Shown here: one piece after another, positions 1 through 10,330 of the stretch
Layout: each line of letters opens with the position of its first letter
How positions within the stretch are numbered: the stretch's first letter is position 1
Source: Paralithodes platypus
Lineage: Eukaryota; Arthropoda; Malacostraca; Decapoda; Lithodidae
Direction: 5' to 3'
DNA length: 64,000 nucleotides
Assembly: GCA_032716605.1 (NCBI GenBank)
Contig: CM064480.1
Location: 26,402,129 to 26,466,128 of the forward strand
The notes under the pieces: generated by a model
What the model saw: only the letters and a program-made list of their open reading frames with translations
Told to the model about the DNA's origin: nothing
The model's database searches: none
Made by a program: the position numbers and the translations under genes

Positions 1-479
1 CCGGTCTGCCTTAGGTAAGGACAGCACGAAAGAAGGGCCGCTACCCGGTATGCCTTATCTAAGGCATGAGCTTAATAGCCTAATTAAGCGTGGTCTGAAC
101 GCCGTGCGTACGACGTATGTCAACAAACCCAAGCGTTCGTCACCGCACCTCCGAAAACAAGAAGGAGAAGACTCCTCAATGTTATTGTTCTGACGTCATG
201 ACGAAATTAGTGTCTGAAAAGCCCCCATATTGGAAACATCTCTGCAATATTGGCTCCACTGAAATCGTCATCACAACTGAACCAGTTGGCTTACAGAGCT
301 CTACTCAATGCCAAAATACAGATTGAAAACCGCACTACGATTATAGATGAGTGGGAAAGTTCTAGCAGTGAAAATAAACATAAATACAGTAGCCTAGGCC
401 TAGAAGTTTTTCAGCCATTTCGCCCGGGTAGGGGCGACCGTCATTGGGTAAGACAGCCCGGGGAGGAAGGGTTAATATA
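1..479. other. Unassigned sequence at window start
   Basis: No convincing gene. A short palindrome with 8-bp arms lies at 50-67 (ATGCCTTA...TAAGGCAT). It resembles the ATGCCTTATGTAATAGGCAT motif inside the family 1 DIRS terminal repeats, so this may be the inner part of the DIRS-like end at 480-699. The two short open frames here resemble nothing I know. Confidence 0.4.
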
Positions 480-699
480 ACAATTATTAAGTTAATTTTT
501 ATTTTTTATTTTTTACGAAGTTTTTCATAGTGAGTACCCAATCATAAAGACGATTCCATAAGAGAATTAGCGTTGCACTTATGATGTTAGTTACTCTTTC
601 CCCTGCGGCGGGTGTTTCAAACAGGCTGACCGCGGGTATTTGAAAGAGAGCTATTATTTAATAGGCATATCGTCAATGATGGAGGGGCCACCAATAAAT
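480..699 (+). repeat. Diverged DIRS family-1-like terminal repeat
   Basis: The T-rich stretch followed by ACGAAGTTTTTCATAGTGAG matches the inner part of the right terminal repeat of copy A (near 45330-45355). The segment ends with CGTCAATGATGGAGGGGCC plus ACCAATAAAT, the same outer edge found in copies A and B. The middle is too diverged to be the same subfamily. It is probably the right end of an element whose body lies to the left of the window. Confidence 0.6.
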
Positions 700-1309
700 A
701 GGTCAGGATAGCCGAGCAGTCATAACTTAAGACATGTCCTAGTTCATGCTCTCGTTCGTCCGATGGTATGCACCCTATGTCATTACATGAGGAACTACCA
801 TTTAAGACCCAAAACCAACTAGTCCATCTGTATCCCTACCCCCATTAGTAACACGGCAGGACCACCTATGTGGCTCGACGGAACCAAGAGAAAGGACTCA
901 GCAACTCGCACTTCATCCATCTGTGCCTGCAGCTTCAGATCTACACAGTGTTAGAATAGGAGTACAGGAGGAGTTATATTAATTCCTACACCAGTGCGAA
1001 CCAAGTGTATCTCTCTAATTGATGCAAGTGAAAGAATAAGAGGGCTAAGTGTATTCTATAGGTCTGTCGTGGATCCTTGTCCGTGCTAGGACTATTATAT
1101 TGTGAATTATTCTATGTATTAGTGTAAGGTGAATTATTTGTGTTGTGTATTCAAGTGATTATTAAAAGGAAATTCATGTGTGTACTCGATATTATATTTA
1201 CCCTTTACAACTTTTGTGCATGTGTAGTTTGGCTTTAACTTCTCCAGTCGAGTAAGAACCTACCATTGACCAATAAAACCCTGGTAAAAACCCTGGCATA
1301 ACACCGAGG
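700..1309. other. Unannotated intergenic stretch
   Basis: AT-rich sequence without a credible open frame, splice-like exon or repeat that I can match within the window. Confidence 0.5.
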
Positions 1310-1357
1310 CTACTACCAAATAGGAGTTTTTCCTTATTTGGTTTGGTAGGAGGTCAT
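1310..1357. repeat. Inverted fragment of family 2 DIRS 3' edge
   Basis: CTACTACCAAATAGGAG followed by TTTTTCC, TTATTTGG and TTTGGTAGG is a degraded reverse complement of the 3' edge that starts immediately afterwards at 1358 (CCTACCAAATAGG ... CTATTTGGTAG). Two family 2 edges therefore abut head to head. Confidence 0.55.
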
Positions 1358-2403
1358 AAACTGGGAGGTTTGACGTACCGTACTCCCAACCTACCAAATA
1401 GGAAAACCTACTACAGTATCTGGTAGTAGTCTTGGAAAATCCAACGTCAAGGCTATTAACCTAATTGCAATGACGACTTGTCTATTTTGACTGCTATGTC
1501 GTCTTCCCAATCGCGGTTAAAAAAGAAAATGTCTAGAGTCTACTCCTTAACTTGCTCTAGGAGACGTTGTACATTAATTAAGAGCGTCCGCCATGTATTT
1601 AAAAGTGGTTCAAAATGGTTCGATCGTTTTAATTTTTATACAGGTGATAGATACTACATCCAGGAACAACATATCCAAAAATGAATAAAATCGGACTAAT
1701 AGTTTTTTTTGCTACCTCGGATTTTTGTGTTTTTAGCGAATTTTCAAACCGCTAAAACTTTGTTATTTTTGGACCAATTTTAATAAGCAAGATATCATTG
1801 GAAAGAGGAAATAAAATTAAATAAAGTGCTTTGGCGGATTTCTGATACACCGTTTAGTATTGCAGTTGTATGAATAATAATGTTTTGGACATTCCGGAAT
1901 GTGAAAAACATTATTATTCATACAACGGCAAAACTAAAGGGTGTATAAAAAATCCGCCTAAGCATTTTATTTATTTTTCTTTCCTCTTTCTAATGATATC
2001 TTATTTATTAAAATTGGTCCAAAAATAACAGTTTTAGCGGTTTGAAAATTTGCTAAAAACACGAAAATCCGAGGTAGCAAAAAAACTATTGGTCCGATTT
2101 TATTCATTTTTGGATATGTTGTTCCTAGATGTAGTATCTATCACCTGTATAAAAATGAACATGATCGGAACATTTTTTAAAACATGGCGGACGCTTCCCT
2201 TAACCAAAACTACCACCGAAGGTGAAAAATGCATAGAAGAGAAGAAAAACGGATTTACCTGAGATACAGCTGACAGCCCAGACCGTCTTCTGTCCATGTT
2301 TACACCTGGTCGAACCTGAGCGCATGCGCCATTGTCCAAGCATCATTATTCCACGTAGACAGAGGAGTGAGGATGGGCAGGGGTCCGGCTTGTGGGAGAG
2401 TAC
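1358..2403 (-). repeat. Copy C 3' inverted terminal repeat, interrupted
   Basis: It begins with a hairpin-rich edge (GGGAGGTTTGACGTACC, then CCTACCAAATAGG). It continues with sequence complementary to 17725-18029, for example GTCTAGAGTCTACTCC here and its reverse complement near 17905-17920. A TTAA fold-back element at 1578-2199 splits it. The outer ~70 bp have no partner in the 5' repeat but are copied in the internal complementary region. Confidence 0.8.
1578..2199. mobile_element. TTAA-flanked fold-back MITE (622 bp)
   Basis: Nearly the whole element is one inverted repeat: the left arm to about 1880 pairs with the right arm to the end (GCGTCCGCCATG near the left end, CATGGCGGACGC near the right end). 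It is flanked by TTAA at 1574-1577 and 2200-2203. The empty site GTTGTACATTAACCAAAAC is seen in DIRS copy D at about 56770 and, reversed, at about 17880. TTAA duplication is typical of piggyBac-mobilised elements. No transposase is encoded. Confidence 0.85.
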
Positions 2404-2407
2404 TATG

Positions 2408-2522
2408 TACGTTGGATTTTCCAAGACTACTACCAATTAGTAGGTTTTCCTATTTGGTAGGTTGGGAGGTACGTCAAACCTCCCAATTTGTTAGTAGTCT
2501 TGGCAAATCCAACGTCAAGGCT
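2408..2522 (-). repeat. Copy C internal complementary region (ICR)
   Basis: The first part (to 2489) is the reverse complement of the 3' edge at 1358 onward. The second part (2490-2522, TTAGTAGTCTTGGCAAATCC) is the reverse complement of the 5' edge at about 17995-18029. An ICR made of the two outer edges joined is the hallmark of DIRS1 elements, where it templates the ends during replication. Confidence 0.85.
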
Positions 2523-2689
2523 GCGTAACAAATTGGAGGAGGACATCCAAGCCTAATTACCAAATACAGATGCAAAACAAAAAATGAATGACAAAGAACA
2601 CAAAATAAACAAGAGAGTTTAATAAAAAGAGTGAAAAACTGAGGAGTAGTTAAAAAGAGCAGTTTTGTCAGCGTGACTTTGTCATTCAT

Positions 2690-3830
2690 AGCATCGGAGA
2701 AAACTTGAAAAATCTACAACAGTACTGTACAAAATTCCATTTTTTCTGAAGCGCAGATAATTACAGCATAACAACATACATACATGGGAAAAGTAGGTCA
2801 CATGGGACATATACTGTATACAGAATATATAAATATACCCAAGCTCGTGACCACAGTGTCGGTAACCTGTACCCCCTCCCTTTTCCCTAAGAAAACAAAG
2901 AAAAATAAAGAATGACGAGGAGGGAGCCCAGGGACCCAGCCAGGGCACCAGGAGACAAGACTTCCGAGAGCGACCACCAGCCCGGCGGTTCAGACGACAG
3001 ACACGGAGAGGCAGGAGGAGACGAAGGGTGTGACCGATGACCACAAACTCACAGAGGCAAGGTCGGGCAATGACCGACAGTGCAGGAACCGTAGGGAGGC
3101 TGCAAAGGAACGAAGATCATGCGCAGAGCCCCCACATGCAGGGAAACCGGCACGAAGTACCCGACAAAGGAGGCGGCCAATCGGCACCCCCGCCAACCCC
3201 ACATCAGACCTCGGTGACACCCACACAGCCGGCACCACAGACTCCACGTATGTGTGCCAGGAGTACACCGGGCACCATACAAGGCGAGCACGGTCACGTC
3301 GGAAAGCCAGCGGCAGCCAGACCCGCCACCCGACTACCAGAAACCAGCGTCACGATGGACAAAGGACTCCCGAGCAATAGCCCCGGCGTCGCGTCCTGTG
3401 TGGAAAACCGCGATGCCAGAAGGTCCAGAGTCCAGTCCAGAACCCACAAAGGAAGGGGCTTGCGTGGCGGCGGGCGTGCCCGGAAGGCAGTGGTCAGGAA
3501 GGAAACCAGCACGGTCGGTGGAACGACCAACCCAGCCAGAGACACAAAGACCTCCTGGAAGGGAGACAGGCGGCAGCGCACAGAGCGAAACAGGAAGTGA
3601 AGGGCGCGGAAAAAGCAAAGCAAGCAGTGCTAAAGGCGTATATCCCGCATCCAGGGGGGAAGAGACGTCCAGCGGGACACGGAAGACCATGGAGAGTCTG
3701 ACCAGGAACAGGAGAGGAAGGCAGGGAGGACCCGACTGTGGACCGGGAGCCACTGAGCCAGCGAACGTCAACGAGGGCCCGAGGTCGCCAACCCGGCCCA
3801 AGAGGAATCGCGAGACAGGCAGGGGCACCG
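2690..3830 (-). pseudogene. DIRS tyrosine recombinase, copy C (decayed)
   Basis: This matches the recombinase of copy D segment by segment but is spread over different frames. Visible pieces are the first catalytic Arg region (SGSRVAGLAA), the HxxR box (HDLRSFAASLRF) and the nucleophile region, which reads SSCLSVS where copy D has SSYLSVS. The active-site tyrosine is therefore replaced by cysteine. It lies just inside the ICR, downstream of RNase H, as in the other copies. Not functional. Confidence 0.75.
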
Positions 3831-4900
3831 GAAACGGGCACCCTCACCGCAGCTGGGCGCACCAAGCCAGTGCCAGCCACGGGGGCGGCAACAACCAGAC
3901 CCAGCCGCGGAACTGTCGGAGCTTCAGGGGGATGTCACACAGCAAGACTGCGACCGGAGGAGGAATACGAAGAGCTCCGCCACCTTGCCCCATACTTCCG
4001 CGAACGCATCCAGAACCATTGCCGGGGTGCGAGACAGGAGGGAGAGGGACAAAGGCAACATGTGCAACCCCCATGAGGCGAACAAGGAGAGCCCCGGAAC
4101 GCCCCAAGAAGCAGTCAGGTCGACGAAGACAGAACGCGGCAGCGACCACTCTACCAGAACAGCCCTTCCGGACAATAGGCAGTCACGGGCAGGCAGGAAG
4201 CGCGCAGGGACATGCAGTGCCGGACCGCCAGGAAGAACCACGGCACTGCGATCCCCAACAGATGACAAGACCTGGTGGACCTCTGCACGCGGAGACCATG
4301 GACCTCCGACTGAACGTTCAACCTGGAAGCCACCGACTCGCCCGAAAGAGCGAACGCCTGAACCCACAGGAAGAACAACGGTACCAACAGGCCGAGAGCA
4401 TCGACTGGTAGGGGCGTGTGCCCAGATCGCCAGCCCAGACGCCGATGCCCCATGGACAACCGGGAGCCCGAAGCCACCTCACACAACGTATCTGCGACCA
4501 CCCAGATCGTCCGCAGAGGGGCAGGCCAGGGCACGGCTGCAGAGAGCGTGCCCCGAGTGACCCAGGACCGAAGGGAGACGTGGAGGGCCCCAGACTGCGG
4601 CGACAAAGGACGCCCCGGCAGAGTGTCCACCCCGAAAGTCACTGACACGCCCGAAGGGCCAGTGCGTGAACCCTCAGGAATAACAATGTCACCAACAGGT
4701 CGAGAGCATCGACGTGCAGGGGCACGTTCCCGACCACCAGCCCTGACGGTGAAGGCCCATGGAATAGTGGGAGCTCAAAGCCACCACACACGACGAATAT
4801 TGGTGGTGGGGCAGACCAGGGCCCGGGTGGCGAGAGAGAGCCCCGAGCGACCCAGAGTCCCAAAGGGTCGGTAAACGGTGCACGGGACTAGCCACAACCC
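3830..4900 (-). pseudogene. DIRS RNase H and C-terminal extension, copy C (decayed)
   Basis: Reading frames on the minus strand align with the RNase H region of copy D (ALGLLVPLFFL, then the VLVEW and FVDLTASWGVP segments). Frames change repeatedly and the catalytic acidic residues cannot be traced. Part of the domain is present twice because of a ~300-bp tandem duplication. Confidence 0.65.
4310..4880. repeat. Tandem duplication (~308-bp period) inside RNase H remnant
   Basis: The blocks 4331-4577 and 4640-4873 repeat in order. Shared landmarks are CGAGAGCATCGAC, the CCCATGG segment and a GAGCGACCCAG-like segment. On the minus strand both encode the same short protein stretch (ALGLLVPLFFL and ALDLLVTLLFL), so the domain was internally duplicated before or during decay. 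Confidence 0.7.
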
Positions 4901-5128
4901 GGAACGTGGTGGCCGACAGGGAGCGCGTCCAGTGCGTACCGAGCCAGGGTGTAGGAGACCACCCACCACACGTCCAGGTAAAACAGGAGCTGGATACCGT
5001 CTCGCAGGAGAGGATCCAGAGCCTGTATCACCAGCATAGGGCCCAAATGCACCCGGCAGCTCCCGCGACATCACCTACGACAGAGGTCGTAGCGTCAGTC
5101 GGACCATGAGTACCAACAGCATGTGAAA
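4900..5128 (-). pseudogene. DIRS reverse transcriptase, copy C, C-terminal half
   Basis: This continues the RT that is broken by the hAT insertion. It reads RFHMLLVLMVRL (copy D: RFRMLPVPLVRL), then a deletion removes the segment with the first catalytic Asp. It resumes at QALDPLLRDGIQLLFYLDV. The family YLDD box is YLDV here, so the second aspartate of the active site is lost. Confidence 0.75.
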
Positions 5129-6055
5129 CCGAGTGCAGGGGGGATTTACATGTTATGGGGCCCTAGGCTCTGGGGTTATGCGGGGCCCCTGTAAATGGGT
5201 GGGTGGGGGGCGAGCGAAGCGAGCCCCTACAGCTGGGGGGTTTGGGAGGGCGCTGTAAGCCCCCCAAGAAAATTTAGGAAAATTTAGTACTTTTAGGGGC
5301 ATTTTGAGGCCTATGGAGGGAGTGAAATCATGTAATTTATAGTGGTTTTAATATGAGCATAGTGTTTCTCATTCATGATAGTCAAAGTATTATTTGACAC
5401 AACATGAGCGACTGAGCCTATTTGTGCTAATTCAATATAAATTTGAATAATGTTGTCAATAGCCTAGTGATCACGTTATTTTGCTTAGCTTTGTAACTAG
5501 TAAATTAAAATAGCAGATGCATATAGATATACAAAATTATCCATAGATCTATGTACAACAACGATAACACTGACAATATTGATTGAATCAGTCTGCTTTG
5601 ATAAAAATATAAAAAAATGCATATTTTGCAGCTTTTGCTGTATGTAGATAGGCTATGGGAATGGATCAGTTGTTGGTTTTGCCGAATGAGGCTTTGAACT
5701 TCTGTGAAATATAGAAAATAATTAATATTTTACTTTGATCAAGTTTTCAATGTGAAAATTGTCATTGACATTGTGTCATAGAAATTAGAACGAGTTGCTG
5801 AAAATGAAGGCATGATTGCATTGCCAATTATATTTATCTTTAGACAAGCATGATAAAACCACCTTTAAATTGTAAACTACTGTCCAAGACTGCAAACTAT
5901 AATTGTAACTTATTACCTCTCTACTTAGCCTAATGCAAGACGGTATTGTAAGTGATTGGAAAATGGGCTGGACAAAATCATTTTTCATAACAAATTGTAT
6001 AATAGATTATATAGATAAAATATATATTGACATATAGGCTATTATACATTTGTAA

Positions 6056-6228
6056 TACAGTAGGGTCCCCAATTGTGCGAGAATTTGGTGGATGAATGAG
6101 GGTGCACAACTCGAAATCGTACAACTCGAAACATGTATCTTATGGGAAATAATTAATTTGGTGGATGGACGGTCCCGAGTTTAGGGGTTTAACTTCATAT
6201 TACTTATACAAAACAACACTAACTGACA
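6056..6228. mobile_element. Left end of a pogo/Tigger-like element
   Basis: TACAGTAGGGTCCCC is a typical pogo-type terminus beginning with TA then CAG. It is followed by repeated TGCGAGAATTTGG and GCACAACTCGAAA motifs. Similar CTCGCACAGCTCGAA motifs recur at 9090-9235, on the far side of the LINE insertion, suggesting one element split by that LINE. A matching right terminus is not visible. Confidence 0.5.
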
Positions 6229-6237
6229 CATATTCAT

Positions 6238-8684
6238 CTATCTATTGCCTGACGCCGTGGCCACGAACGAACCGCCCCCATGCACCTCTGTCCCCAGTCA
6301 GTCAACGCCCCTCCCCCCAACCAGCACCGCCTTCGTTCATATACTTCCTCACTCCATCCTTCCACCTCATATTCGGTCTACCTCTCCCTCTCTGTCCCTC
6401 CACCTCGCTCTCGTACACCCTCTTAGTCATTCTCTCGCTTTCCATACGTTCCATATGGCCGAACCATCTCAAGTTGTTCCTTTTCACACTTTCCAGCACA
6501 TCTACCTCCACACCACACCTCCTTCTTACTTCCTCATTAGTCTGTCTATCCCTCCATGTAACTCCGCACGCACTCCTTAAGTAATTCATTTCCACTGCTC
6601 TCACTCTTGGTCTGAGTCTCTCAACCAACGTCCATGCTTCGCTTCCGTAAGTCAGTGTCGGGATTACCACACTGTCATGCAAGGACTTCTTCACTTCCAT
6701 ACTGACCACCCTATTTCTTGTTACTGCTTTTAGCGTTCCTACAACCCTCTTCCCCTGTTGTACCCTCTCCCGCACTTCTTCATCCATAGTCCCATCTTTA
6801 CTCAACACACTGCCCAGATACTTAAAAGAGTTGACGATCTCCATACCCTGACCGTTCAGCTTCACCTCACGCTCTGTGACTTCACCCCTTTCGAAGACCA
6901 TAACCTTGCTCTTCCCCGCATTTACCTTCAAATTCCGTTTTTCGCACACTGTTCCAAACTCATTTACCAGACCCTGCCACTCCCATTCATTATCACCCAT
7001 CAGAACTGTATCATCCGCAAACAGCAGTATAGGTAGCTTCCACTCAATTCCCTCCCTTTTCAGCGATACACCAACATCCACTGCTCTTGATAGTATTTCT
7101 TTCATGACTCCATCCATATATACAGTAAACAACCACGGGGACATCACACACCCCTGTTTCAAACCAACATTCAGGTCAAAGAACTCGCTCTGCTCACTCT
7201 CCACACGTACTGCCGCCTTTGCACCCTCATACATGCTCTTCACTGCTTTCAGCAACTTGCCCTCTACTCCGTATATTCTAAGTACTTTCCACAAACCTTC
7301 TCTATCCACTCTGTCATAGGCCTTCTCCAAGTCCATAAAGGCAACATACACCTTTTGTTTCTTCTCCAGATACTTCTCCACAACACAATTCAGGGTAAAA
7401 ATCTGATCTACACATCCTCTTCCCTTCCTAAAACCTCCCTGCTCGTCGCCTATCCATTTCTCCGTTCTCACTCTCACTCTCTCAATCACTACCCTACTGT
7501 ATACCTTCCCTACTACGCTTAGAAGACATATTCCTTGGTGGTTACCACACACTCCTCTTTCCCCTTTGCCCCTTTGCCCTTATATAGGGGGACTATTATG
7601 CCAGTCTTCCAGTCATCGGGTGCACTCCCCTTCTCCCATGCTAGTTTGCACATTTTCCATACCCATTCTATCACTATCTCACCACCATACCTCAACATTT
7701 CCCCACACACTCCATCTGTTCCTGGTTCTTTCCCCAACTTCACTCTTTTCATGGCTTCCCACACTTCTGACCTCCTGATCCCCACCTCCTCCTCCACTAC
7801 TTCTCTTCTTCTCCCTCCCATACCATATCCAGCTACAGTATGTTTGCTGGCTCTTCATTCCTTACATTTAGCAACTCACTGAAGTACTCCCTCCATCTTT
7901 CGACTCTCTCTTGCTTCTCGGCTAGCATTCTCCCATTCTTATCTTTCACACCCTTACTGTTTCCCTTGCTACCTTCCCTAACTTTCTTGACTTCTTTCCA
8001 GAACAGTTTCTTACTCTCCCTCCATTTTACACTCAGATTCCTTCCAAATTCCTCATCTACTCTTCTCTAACTTTCCTTCACTACTCTCTTCACCACCCTC
8101 TTACTCTCCACGTACCTCGCTCGTTTCTGTCTCTCGAAATCTTCATTCCCTCTACTACCCAACCACTCTCTATATGCTTTCTTCTTTTCTTCCACAGCTA
8201 TTCTTACCTCTTCTGTCCACCATGCTGTACCTTTCACTCCCCTCCCTCTTCTCCTCACACCTCCTCACATGCTGCACAGATCTCATCCTTAAACACCTTG
8301 CTCATCTCCTCCACTTCCTCCATAACTTCCAGGTCGAACCCACCTAGTCGTCTTTCCACTGCTCTCCTGTACTCCTCCCTGACTTCCTCCTCCTGCAACC
8401 TCTCCACCCTCCTCACCATTCCACCCTCCTCTCGCCTCCCTCCAGCTCTCCTCACCCACTTCTTTTGTATCCTAACCTTAGCTACCACTACATAATGATC
8501 AGACAGACCCCCTCCAATACCCCTATACACCCTAGCATCCATCACAGATTTCTTCATTCGTTCATCCATACATACATAATCAATCAATGACTTTCGTTCC
8601 ACCACTGTCTTATCCTTCATCGTCAACATCCATTTCCACGTGCACCTGTGGATCATTCTGTGTCGGAAGAAGGTGTTGGCTATC
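6238..8684 (-). mobile_element. RTE-like LINE, copy 1 (5'-truncated)
   Basis: The 3' end is a (TAGA)n tail, seen here as CTATCTATTGCC at the left. The insertion is flanked by the 9-bp duplication CATATTCAT (6229-6237 and 8685-8693). It encodes, on the minus strand, the C-terminal part of an apurinic-type endonuclease (GGGLSDHYVVVAKV), a linker and the whole RT. Stops and frameshifts break the frame before the RT core. The RTE-like clade is inferred from the RT and the simple-repeat tail. Confidence 0.85.
6302..7552 (-). pseudogene. RTE-like LINE reverse transcriptase (long open part)
   Basis: About 416 codons remain open. RT motifs in order are EQGGFRKGRGCVDQIF, FMDLEKAYDRVD (first catalytic Asp), GLKQGCVMSPWLF, LLFADDTVLM (active-site FADD), and a C-terminal LRWFGHMERM segment that is common in this LINE group. 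The preceding RT N-terminus (7519-7821, TDGVCGEMLRYGG) is in another frame, so at least one frameshift separates them. The start codon of the open part is not a natural start. Sequence as such is recently inserted but defective. Confidence 0.8.
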
Positions 8685-8802
8685 CATATTCATAACAATA
8701 TATAATATAAATAAAAGTAAGCAATAATTAAACAATAATAAGTCATTGTTTACTCACATTAAGCTAGGGGGCTCCGAGGCAAACCCCCACGGCAGGGCGA
8801 TT

Positions 8803-8970
8803 GCAGCTATGCTACCCCGGCCCCAGCCCCGTCTCCATCCCCGTCTCCGTTTTTCTTATAAATTAATCTAACATTCGACTCGGTAAGTCCCAACTGCCTG
8901 GCTACAACTGAATTTCCTTTTCCAGCATCCTTTAACTCAATAACTTTCTGCTTTAGTTCCAGTGTGATGG
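8803..8970 (-). pseudogene. pogo/Tigger transposase N-terminal fragment
   Basis: The minus strand encodes ITLELKQKVIELKDAGKGNS, then VVARQLGLTESNVRLIYKKN and a Gly/Asp-rich stretch to a stop. This is the N-terminal helix-turn-helix (CENP-B/psq-type) of pogo and Tigger transposases, which binds terminal repeats. No DDE catalytic part is nearby. It lies inside the hAT element, next to pogo-like motifs at 9090-9235. Confidence 0.75.
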
Positions 8971-9970
8971 TCAGCCGCTCAAGGTATACAAATTTCTCAC
9001 GGAGCTATGCGTGCACTAGAGCGGGGGCAAAAAAATATGGCCAACTACCCCCTCCCACCCGGTACCCAAGCTGGCTGTGACGCATGACGTATCTCGCACA
9101 GCTGTGAAGAAACTCGTACATTTGGGTTTCTCCACGGATTTGCTTACTTTTATTCCGGCGCTCGCACACTTCGAACAATATTAGCACAGTTTGGAATTAT
9201 TAAATTAATATTTTTGGTAGCTCGCACAGCTCGAACACGCACAAATATTAAAATCGTCTAAAAGAAGCCAGATTTTGTTTAAAAGGATGGCACTGGTACT
9301 GAATGGGTTAAGCTAATGTAGGCAAGCAGCCTAAGGACTAAGGAGATTGATTAGCATGGGTCTAGATTCCATATACCTAGGCATACAAAATTGCACCTCC
9401 ACCTACGGGAACTATCTGCTCCTCTTGCATCTCGTTTGGGCTAGGAAACGAGCGTGCCGAGCTCTGTGCTATAGAGGTGCCTACTATCCATAGACTACCC
9501 ATCAATGATAATTGGTTTAGCAAAAATACAAGGCATAGGCAGTGCCACTAACATAACCACTTAATCACAGGTATTTATAAGTGAGGATCAGTGAGAGAAA
9601 TTGAGGAAAGAGTCCTAGATTCCCAATGATCAATAATATAGTGTTAACAAAATAGTATCGGGGATAACTAAATGTTTTCTTCTACCAGGTAAACGGGTTA
9701 CGCGTTTTACGGTTTTAAAATAAATATAACGCAATCATTATACATTTAATACCCATTATTTTATGTTCTAAAAGTCATAATGCCATTAATCCCAATAGTA
9801 CTGGGAATGGGGTAATCGCTAACAAAAATTAATTAACCGAAAATGCAAACTGTGAATTATTTGTTTTTATTTATTTATTTTTTATTACCAAAGGTGTGGG
9901 GTCCTTGGGGGCGCGGGGCCCTAGGCCATGGCCTACTCGGCCCCCCCCTAAATCCGCCACTGCCGAGTGC

Positions 9971-10330
9971 TAATGAGAGAACAGGCGAGGGCCGACAGAA
10001 CTAGCACCGGACTCATCGCGTCCCAGGTAGTCTACGGTACCAGGAATACACAAGAGAGGAAAACCCTGTGGCCGAGTTGCATCACCGGAACTACCCTTTT
10101 CCCCTGCATGGACGCGACCATGGTGGCCACGTCGCTAGGGTAAATTCCATCTGGTAACCGTTCGACCCCACGTGCAGATGGGCGCAAGGGAGAAAAATTC
10201 AGTGGGGAATCCCGCGACAAAGTAAGCAACCCTGTCTGAGAGGCGAGAAGGAGACCGACCTGGAGATCCGACACGTGTTGAGACGTGAAAGCCCCTCCGA
10301 AACGGCTCTTGAGTGCCACGAGCAAGCTGT
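9971..10330 (-). pseudogene. DIRS reverse transcriptase, copy C, N-terminal half
   Basis: Reading away from the hAT insertion toward larger coordinates gives VFLVP, then DAMSPVLVLSALACSLISTR, which aligns with copy D VFLVP...DAMRPVVDLSALNGHIVHTR. Frame interruptions are frequent. Together with 4900-5128 this is one RT gene split by the hAT element. Confidence 0.75.

Larger units (their letters stand above)
5137..9962. mobile_element. Non-autonomous hAT-type transposon (4.8 kb, nested)
   Basis: The ends are related inverted repeats: AGGGGGGATTTACATG on the left, and the reverse complement of the right end reads CAGTGGCGGATTTAGGGG. An exact 8-bp direct repeat, CCGAGTGC, flanks it at 5129-5136 and 9963-9970; 8-bp duplications are typical of hAT. 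Removing it rejoins the DIRS RT frame at an HTR codon triplet. No hAT transposase is visible. Inside are pogo-like remnants and an RTE-like LINE. The stretches 5140-6055 and 9260-9960 hold no gene. Confidence 0.85.

Noticed and set aside
700..1309. LTR of a gypsy or BEL element
   Set aside because: AT-rich, but no TG...CA pair, primer-binding site, or second copy within the window.
3037..4560. Several long plus-strand open frames (up to 385 codons)
   Set aside because: They are antisense shadows of the GC-rich DIRS family 2 recombinase and RNase H on the minus strand; stop codons are rare because of base composition. Low-complexity Arg/Pro/Gly content and no family resemblance.
6165..8070. 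Ser/Pro/Leu-rich plus-strand open frames
   Set aside because: They are antisense to the RTE-like LINE and recur wherever that LINE does (18050-18481, 32932-33915, 35692-36046, 49652-49993).
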